From Ceratodon purpureus (lineage: Eukaryota > Streptophyta > Bryopsida > Pseudoditrichales > Ditrichaceae), in NCBI GenBank assembly GCA_014871385.1, contig CM026430.1, positions 5,125,040 through 5,189,039 on the forward strand: a stretch of 64,000 nt of DNA. The letters are read 5' to 3'. Position 1 is the first letter of the stretch. Each line of letters starts with the position of its first letter. Shown here one piece after another: positions 56,208-64,000 of this stretch. Made by a program: the position numbers and the translations under genes. The notes below the pieces were generated by a model, which saw only the letters and a list, made by a program, of their open reading frames with translations, did not search any database and was not told the origin of the DNA.

Positions 56208-59200
56208 TCAAAAGCCCTTCAGAACACTTCCCAAACATGAACTGGTAGAAAAGAACCCTTCCGCGTGTGGCCAAAGGCTCTGTGGAAACCTGTTATGCAG
56301 CGACATTACTGCAGGAGGTGTAAAGGTTAAGACACTTGCGTCTGCTACCCCAACAGTAGCCAAAGAGGGGACGGTCTGTGTCTGGGGAAGATTGTTAGGT
56401 TTAGTGGAGAAGGAAGGAGAAGGAAAGGAAGTAGCGACACCCTTGGTTCTCTTTGCTGCATTCTGTAGCTCAGTTACTGGAGTTACCCGACCACTCATGC
56501 TCCGAGAACTAGGCGTTGCACTCTTGAGTTCCTTCGCAAAGGACTCGCCATCAATAGAGACCATGCTCATGCTTGAGCTCAAGCTTTTAGTAAGCAGTCG
56601 GTTTGGTTTCTTCGGAGATGGAAAAAATACTTCAGGCAAATACTTATGGCGAGTCCGACCTCGTGTAGCAGTATTAAATGATTCTGACTCTGACATAATA
56701 GATTTTGGCTTCGATTTTACTGATGCTTCATCCTCTTCGGTTCTTATGTTGGATACAAGAGGTGCTGGAGTTGGAGTTGAGTCTTTCAAAAACGTAAGCA
56801 GCATATCCATGCTTAGCTCCTGCTGCACAACGTCACGGTTGCGCTCACTGCCATAGCAGACCGACAGCAGTGTCCCTATCAAAATTGGCGTCAATTTTGG
56901 GTCACTGAAAAATGCAAATGGCAGATCACACATCTGTGCACATAACAACAACCCACACCTTTGTAAGAGGCTGCCCTCACAGCGTTTAATGATCCACGTC
57001 AATGCAATATGCTCACAGCTTTCATCAAAAATCGGCTCAACAGAATGCAGTAATATTTTCTAGATGAACGAAGACAACTAAACAAACTCAGCCTGGTTCA
57101 CACAGCGGTAGGTGCAAAAGAACTCCACTCTTTCACATGATATGAAAACGTCAAGGCAGTAATTGACAAAAATAGGACGAGAAAAAGGACATTGGGTCAT
57201 GCGATTAAACTGAGCCGTTGAAGTCCTAGAAACAGTAAAACATGGCAGTGAAGGGTTCGTTCTGCAATAACCTTATGAAGAATTGTAGGACTTTTGCCCC
57301 ATCGAAGAACAGCTTGATTGCCTGGATGCAGCAGTGCCGCATAGCCAAGAAGTAGTAATGTCTCATTAAGCAATGCAGCAACCTGTACACATGCCGAGGA
57401 AATTAGATTCTAGCTCCCTTTAGATAACGACGAATTCATTCTTTCGAATAGCCTACATGGAAACATGTAAGAACAGCACGATGCATATAGAAGAGGTCCA
57501 GGTGCGGTTTTACCTGATCTGTAGTACTCTTCCATTTGCAGGTACAATGAGATAGGAGGAAACTGACAAGATGGAAGAACTCCATCCGAAGATCAGGTAA
57601 AGCCTGCAGGAATGACCCATCAGAGTTATATTATCTCATACAGAAGATGCTTATCACTTATGAAATGACTCGCGTCAAAGGAAGGTCTTTTTAGATAATC
57701 ATACATACCAGCATATTCTGTACAAGCGGGAGGTCGAGCCTCGCAACGTTATTCAACACCCGCAACACACTCGTGGCCACCTCCTCGAAGTTGGATGGAA
57801 GAGCAGTTGCAGCCTGATATCAAACAATTTAAGATGAGCAATCGGTTAAGTGTTCAAGACCCTCCAAGGCTCCAACAATGGATCGCATATCAGAAAATCA
57901 ATATCACATCAAAATCTTGTAACATAACTCTCAAGAGCATTCAGAGATAACCGGTAGCCAATAAAATTATTTCGCACGTCACATAAAAATCACATAACTA
58001 CCTGCTCTGGGGTAGCTCGCGGGTTGGCCTGGAGAAGAACAGCTGTCAGCAGCGAAGGCAGCCCTACCAGTCCTGTCTCCTCAATCGCTTCGAGTAGGAA
58101 CTTCGTGGAACGATTCAGAGTCATCTGATTTTTTTCATCTATTTGGCATACCATAGGAATTATTGTGGCCAATTCAGGTGTTTTAGCGTTATCACTCGTC
58201 TTCACATCAGAGTTCTTAACCTCGTCAGGTGTTCCAGAAACACCGAGCACAGTCGAATCCTCGTCAAGGCATTCCTCTCTCACACCACCCAGCTTCTGAG
58301 TACCTGGGTCTTCCAAAATGCTCTCTGGCTCTGGTGCTGACTGGGGGAGCCTGCCCACAATGTTGACAGGTGACTCATGAGCAGCTGTAAGTGTCTTACC
58401 CCTCGGCCCCGTCAAAGTTTCCAACAACCTCAGACCGAGAAGGACGGGACCAGGTATTGCAGCTCCTTCCATTTGCGGACGGTCAAACAGAGCAAAAAGA
58501 TTCTGCAGTTTGTGAAGAACTTCGCAGGCTACGACAAGTTCTGCAAGATCTTCTTGCATTTGGGTCAGGTGGTCATCACCGCACGCATGGCCTATGATTG
58601 ATGAAATAACCCACAACAATCCCTCAAGTACTTCTTGCATCACTCCCACTTTTTCTTCTTGGGTCATTTTCTCCTCTTTCACAAGCACAGCAGAAATACC
58701 CTGGTTCTCAGAAGGGAGAGCAGGTGCTTCCTTTGACATGCTAGAAAAGACGAGTGATGGTACTCCTTGGTTATTTACAGAGTCACTTGAGCTGAAGTTT
58801 TCCAAAGCTGTGGACAACATGGGAATGAGTGGAGGCAGCAGATTCCGCGCTATGAAGTAGCTCCGATTGGCTGGAAGAGAAAGAACCACCATTAAAAGTC
58901 GGAGCAAGGCAACAGTGAAGGCCGAGGCTTCCGGCTTGGAAGAGTGAGATGCTGGGAGAGCTGTGGCAATGTAGTCAATAAGGCCTTGCTGGCGTGCAGC
59001 ATGAAGCTCAGGCTCCCTTTCCTCCAAATACTGTAAGAGCAGACATGATAGTTCCATGTTCCCAGTTAAAACAACAGAACATATAAATAGGGTAAAAATA
59101 TATATATCAGAATGAAGCAGAAAACTAGAGCACTTGAGTTGTAAGATATTGAACCTTTATTATCTCAGAGATTATCAAGCCACTGCTAGTCAAACTTCCA

Positions 59201-62200
59201 GGTTTTCGCATTGCCTGGAGTCTTCCCAACTCTTGCATCCACCTTCCTATCTTAGACCGAGCCCCACCTGGCACCATAACGGAATAAAAAGGATTTCATT
59301 TCAGATTATACAGCACGGGCCTACAAGTTGAATTGACTATGCTGTAGCAAAAGGTTGCAGGGTTAAATAGCATGTATTCAGGTGAACTGCTTGATATCGT
59401 GTCCACGCACCATCCAAAAGGTAGAAAACGATTGTGAATACCATATATCCATCACCACATAGCCCAACTCTACTTCTTTCTACTCTAGAAGTTTAAATAA
59501 CAAATGGCCAACAGTGACACCCTCCCAACATTCGACTCAGACCTTAGCTACTTTCAGTTCAGCATATCATATACTATGCAGTTTCAGGACATGACATGCT
59601 ACACCAACAGACAAATCTTACAAGTTCGCTCACCTGTGACAGTTGCAGTGCCAAGCCCCCGCCCCTCTATTCCAGAAGGGGGTTCATAATATTCGATCTT
59701 CCTGCTTGTCAGCCGCTGCCGAATTCGTTTCACTCTCTTCTTAGTTGATTGCGTAGAAGTGTTGTCTTGATCTCCTACCAGACTGATCAAACCGCCACCT
59801 GCTTGTCTCCTGGTTCCAGTTGCTGATCTGCCCAGAGGCATATCCTTGTCGACGTCACTATCCGATGTATGGTTTGGAGAGACCTTTTCTCTACTTGAAG
59901 TTCGCCTACTAGATGGAGAGCCTTGGTCTCGCGTCCTGACAGAAAATTCACTTAGTATATCCCTACTGCGCTTGTCTTGCTTATCGAAGTCCATCATTGC
60001 ACGTTCCTTAATTTGTTCCAGATACATCTTCCGCCGTAGTGAACTCTCTCTGAGTCGATCCGAAAGCTTCTGTCCAAGTAATTCCGCTTCCTCTTGTTGA
60101 GCTTTGACCCATGCTTCCTTCTTCCGAACATGCTCAATAGCACGAGCTTCCCGAGCTGCACTAGCAGCTTTTCTTTCTTCCTCTCGCCTTGCTTTAGCCT
60201 CTTCTTTCCTCTGCTGCACCTCTGCAATTCTTTGTAATCTTTCCGCCTCCAGCTGACGTCTCCTTTCTTGTGCAGCTTCCTCTTTCGCAATGTCTTCTTT
60301 TTGTTTCAACCTTAAACTCTGTAGCCTCTCAGCCCGCCGGCTCTCTGAATCTTGAAGCTTCTGTTGCAAAACTAACTTCTTGTTTTCTTCGTTTAAAGAG
60401 GTAATAAAACGAACCTCACTTACTTTACTACTCTCATCACTTGCTCTTCTTGCAATCTGGGCAAGATGAGCCTCATGTCGAGATTCCCCGCGTTGTTGGC
60501 GAGCATGCATGCCTCCACGGAGTTTATTGCTCCTAACTGCCTGCCACTCGCTTACTCTGCTCAACTTTTCTGTTGTTTTTTGAAGACGCTGCACTTTCTC
60601 ATTTTCAAGCTCCATACGTATGCGTGTTGCACGTGCTTGTTTTCCATCCACTTCCTTTTTCGTTTCTAAAGGGCTTCTCTTCCTCCGTTCGGGTGACATA
60701 AGCTTGTCATGAAGCACACGCACACGCTCTGTGCTCTTTCGGCCAGGCCCTGGGGATCTTGATGTCCGCACTGAACCACTTAGAGGTGAGGATAATATGT
60801 CTTCCCAATTTCTTTTCTCTTTCCATGCCTCAAGAGCGGTTTTGGCGCCAGTAGACACATTCTGCTGCCTCTCTCTGGAGGAAGCACGCTGCTCACTGGA
60901 TGCCGTTGGGCTCATGAACCTGTCCATGGAAGACGAGCTGGGCGTATATCTCTTGCTGGCCGAGTCTACACTCCTTGTGAGAAGCTCCGAATCACTAATT
61001 GAGGATCCCTTCTTCCGAACCCCTTCTCTTTGCCTAGGTGAGGCCCTTGCAAATGCCAGACCTTGGAATGACAAGCTCTCCGAGGCATCTGCTTGTCGCC
61101 TATCTGCACGATTAGGGGGGCCTATGTTCAAAGACTTACTTAAGAACCGTGAATGCTGGCTTTCTTTAAGTTTTGAATCAGTTATTTTAGATATAAGACC
61201 ATCTTTCACTTTAGCTGGAAGTTCTTTAATAGATGAAACCACTTCCTTCGACTTTGAAGGAACATCTCTACAATTCGTGGTAACATCATTAGACTTTGAC
61301 AGGACATCTCTACGATTGGTAGTGACTTCATTGGACTTCATATTAGTGTTTTTAAATGTAACTACAGGTTCCTTCGCTCTCACAACGATTTCCTTTGAGC
61401 TTGGAACAGATATGTCCCGCGAAGCTGCAACCGACTCCTTTAGCTTCACATATTCAGAGTGTGCAAGTTTCTCCGACTCTGGAGAGAGAACCTGTGAGGT
61501 ATCCCTTCTCCTACCTTGCAGGCTACCGGACTTTGGAGAGCCATGTACTTTCTTGAAAGCCTCCAACGAAGAGGAGAGCAAATCAGCTTGCTCTTGAGAG
61601 CATGCCATACGACGTACCTGTGGAAGAAATCTGTAAGAAAGTATTTTTTTGTACCGACGGCATCAAGTTGTTTAACGAGAACCAGAATGACATTCTCATC
61701 TCCTTAATGACACCCCTAGGAGAAGGATTCTAACAGCACTATACAATGTAAGCATAAGAGTGACCAGACCTAACAAATTTGCACTGATGGAACAGAGTAG
61801 ATAAATGAAAATCTCCTTAGCCTTTAGTCAGCCGCTGCAGCGGCTTGTGCAATGCACTTACTAATTACCTACAAGGAGAATCATACCTCCCAAGCTATTG
61901 CGTGAGGACGTCTCTGTTGCAGATCTCCTTTAGTTGATACGGAACTGCTAGTACTCGACGCAGATGTTGGTCGGGGTAGCCCAGGACCTTTGTTGGCTCG
62001 ATCAAAACCATCAACTCTTGCCTTTAAGTCTTTAAAATCAACACCTGCTTCGTCCAAAACTAGCAAGGCTTCCTTAATTTGCTCAACATCCGACTCGAGC
62101 TCGCAAAGAAAGTAGAGCTCATCAATAGCTCTGTTCATATTCTCAAATAAGTAGCACCACAGGCGCTGCCGAAATCTTTCCTTGCCTGCACCAGCTGCAA

Positions 62201-64000
62201 ATTAGCAATAGCAAGCATGTAAGGACTTGTACCAAGACATGTTACTCATTTGCCTACTTAGCAGCTCTGATAATCTATCCGTCAGCAAAAGGGATATGAC
62301 GAGATATTTGAACAGAAGCCTCGAAAGAACGAAACTTCCTCTTAGTCATGAATAGATGAACTCTAAACATCACGAATTAACTAGTTGCTAAATGTCAATA
62401 CTAACAGTCACCTTTCTCTTCACCGGCATTGTCTGGCCTTAATTCTTCACATGCATCCTCCACTGTAATAGGTACCAAAGCCATATCATTGGGCACTTCT
62501 ACATTTCGAGATCCCTCTCCTAAGGCGTCTTCGTTGACCCTTGAACCATCGTCAACTGATTTAATTCCTCCTGAGCCAGGTGTTCGGCTGATATGCACCT
62601 CAGCAGAACCAAAATCTTGAGATCCTGCTATCACATGTTCTCCAAGACATGAAACATGAGAAAATGCAAGACTACATGTGAACTATGTACATGTATGCAA
62701 GGACAACGAGGAATAAACTTCATAGAAGCCTAAAAACTCAGACATGCCTTGGTTTGAAAGAACAGAAATATCAGGCGTATATTAACATTCATTAGAAGCT
62801 AAGAACGTTTGATATATAATGCAAATTTAGTATATCGAGACCTCGAAATTTGTACATGATGCGTTTCAAAATTAAGGCTCAAGTGGAAGTAATATTATTA
62901 AAGCTGCATTATTCTTGGTAGGATGGCAAACCCAGATTCCGGTGTTCCTTAAGATGTTTTCTAAACGAGAATTCACTGGATCTGGTGGTCTGCTCCACGG
63001 TCCTTCTGCTAAGACTGATAACAGGTTTGCGAGCTGCCTCTGCGTTCTTGGCCTCAACGCTGTGTGTACTATCTACAACTGAAGACAATCGGAACTGTAC
63101 TTCACCCATAGTCAGAATTGCTAGATCAGAACTGATTTTTCGTTCACAAGAAGCTTCCGTTATTACAATAGCAGCTCCTAGCTTAGTTGCTTTCGATGCA
63201 ATCGCAAGAAGGTTCTCAGCTTCATTACCAGTAGAAATCTCCTCAGGTGAAGTCTGTACGGCCACTGCAACACCAGCCTCCTGTTGCAAATCTGGCTTTG
63301 GAACAACAAATCCAGGAAAGTCTGTTTGCTGCCCCAATGAGAAGACGGCTTTGTGCTCCCTACCCGCATCTGGAGAGTCGAATCCCCGAACTTCATGTAC
63401 AACATCCGGTGAGGCAATCTCCTGAGCATCCAATCCAACATCCTCCTGAAACTCCCTCGAGGACGTAGCAGATTTAGAATCAGTATTCAAATCATTCTTT
63501 GATACAACTTGCATGTTTTCGAGGTCTTCCAAGTCAAGGTCGCCCCATTTAAATTTAGGAAGGTCAGCCGCTATTGCCGCACTTATAAGACTCTTTCGTC
63601 GCTCCTCAGCATCGCCAGCAATATCTCTCTCAGCATCATCCACTAGGGTACTCAGCTGACCGCTAGACATATCTCGAGACTTCGATGTGCCAGAATTGCT
63701 GCCAGACTCGCTGTTCAACATGTGCTGAAATTTCCGCTTCGAATTAGCAGTCATTAGAACTGGCATCGAAACTTCTTCTTCCTTACGCTCCGGACTGTTA
63801 GAGAAACTTTCTCTCAGGCTGTTTCTCATCATGAATGACGCTGTGGGACTATCTCGCGATTCACCAACTGGAGTGCAAAGGGTGCTCGAATCTAGAGGTG
63901 TTGAAAGGTAACTGGAATCATCATCCAATATCGATCCTTCTTCCGTTCCAGAAAAAGAACCATCTTGACCACAAGCCATGTCCGGAGTAGGGATATTTCG
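56208..64000 (-). CDS. SCAPER-like protein (partial at the right edge)
   Basis: Exons on the minus strand, 5' to 3': 64000/63979-62932, 62624-62412, 62194-61887, 61617-59634, 59267-59155, 59030-58002, 57813-57709, 57603-57514, 57382-57272, 56933-56208. All phases agree, giving about 1908 aa from the ATG at 63979. The frame stays open to the window edge, so the start may lie outside. Exon 1 is Ser-rich and probably disordered. Exon 3 encodes the SCAPER N-terminal domain (RLWCYLFENMNRAIDELY, then IKEALLVLDEAGVDFKDL). Exon 4 has a long charged coiled coil (about 60000-60450). Exons 9-10 carry the conserved block LLNETLLLLGYAALLHPGNQ, then WGKSPTILHK, CDLPFAFFSDPKL and QQELSMDMLL. Human SCAPER is an ER-associated cyclin A-binding protein; the plant role is unclear to me. 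The long Ser-rich N-terminal extension is a plant or lineage feature. A 14-residue tandem repeat lies in exon 4. Confidence 0.9.

Noticed and set aside
60731-61597. 288-aa plus-strand frame opposite the SCAPER-like exon
   Set aside because: It is antisense to a well-supported exon with coiled-coil and Ser-rich coding, and has no recognisable domain.
1-64000. CRISPR array, prophage or bacterial operon
   Set aside because: No regularly spaced short repeats or bacterial gene organisation; genes have plant introns and plant domain architectures.

Overview
The window is land-plant nuclear DNA, most likely from a bryophyte and probably a moss. Four things point that way. Genes have GT-AG introns with GT..TGCAG borders, separated by very AT-rich intergenic DNA. 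There are two nuclear genes for bacterial-type ribosomal protein S16, whose plastid copy is missing from moss and liverwort plastomes. There is a TIR-NBS-LRR gene. There are plant-type subtilase, ABCD2-like and SCAPER-like genes. The species cannot be fixed from the sequence alone.

Layout. 0-5 kb: a diverged duplication upstream of a secreted subtilase, then a near-perfect 70-bp inverted repeat. 6-14.6 kb: two same-strand bS16 genes (one with a transit-peptide exon, one without) flank a minus-strand F-box gene with a long leader intron. 14.6-24.7 kb: AT-rich repeats, an 851-bp TTAA-flanked non-autonomous element, and a 4.9-kb piggyBac element with a decayed transposase. 25.6-30.9 kb: a tandem duplication leading into a five-exon TNL immune receptor gene of 1192 aa. 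31-33.6 kb: tandem repeats, an inverted second copy of the non-autonomous element and an AT microsatellite. 34-36.6 kb: a CYP704-like P450 pseudogene. 37.8-43.0 kb: a young Ty1/copia element (LTRs differ at 3 of 355 positions) that looks primed by half of an initiator tRNA. 45.9-48.5 kb: a non-LTR-like retroelement fragment whose 795-aa ORF carries a methyltransferase-like region, RNase H, a Cys/His cluster and a restriction-like endonuclease region. 48.8-53.8 kb: an 11-exon ABCD2-like half transporter. 56.2-64 kb: a ten-exon SCAPER homologue on the minus strand, running off the right edge.

The host genes are unrelated housekeeping or defence genes and form no operon-like system. The bS16 pair probably divides organellar translation between compartments. 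The mobile elements are related: the piggyBac copy and the two 0.85-kb elements share TTAA targets and 9-10 bp CCCCT(C/A)AAG termini, so they look like one transposition family. Exon coordinates were set by hand from splice motifs and reading-frame continuity. No alignment or database search was run.
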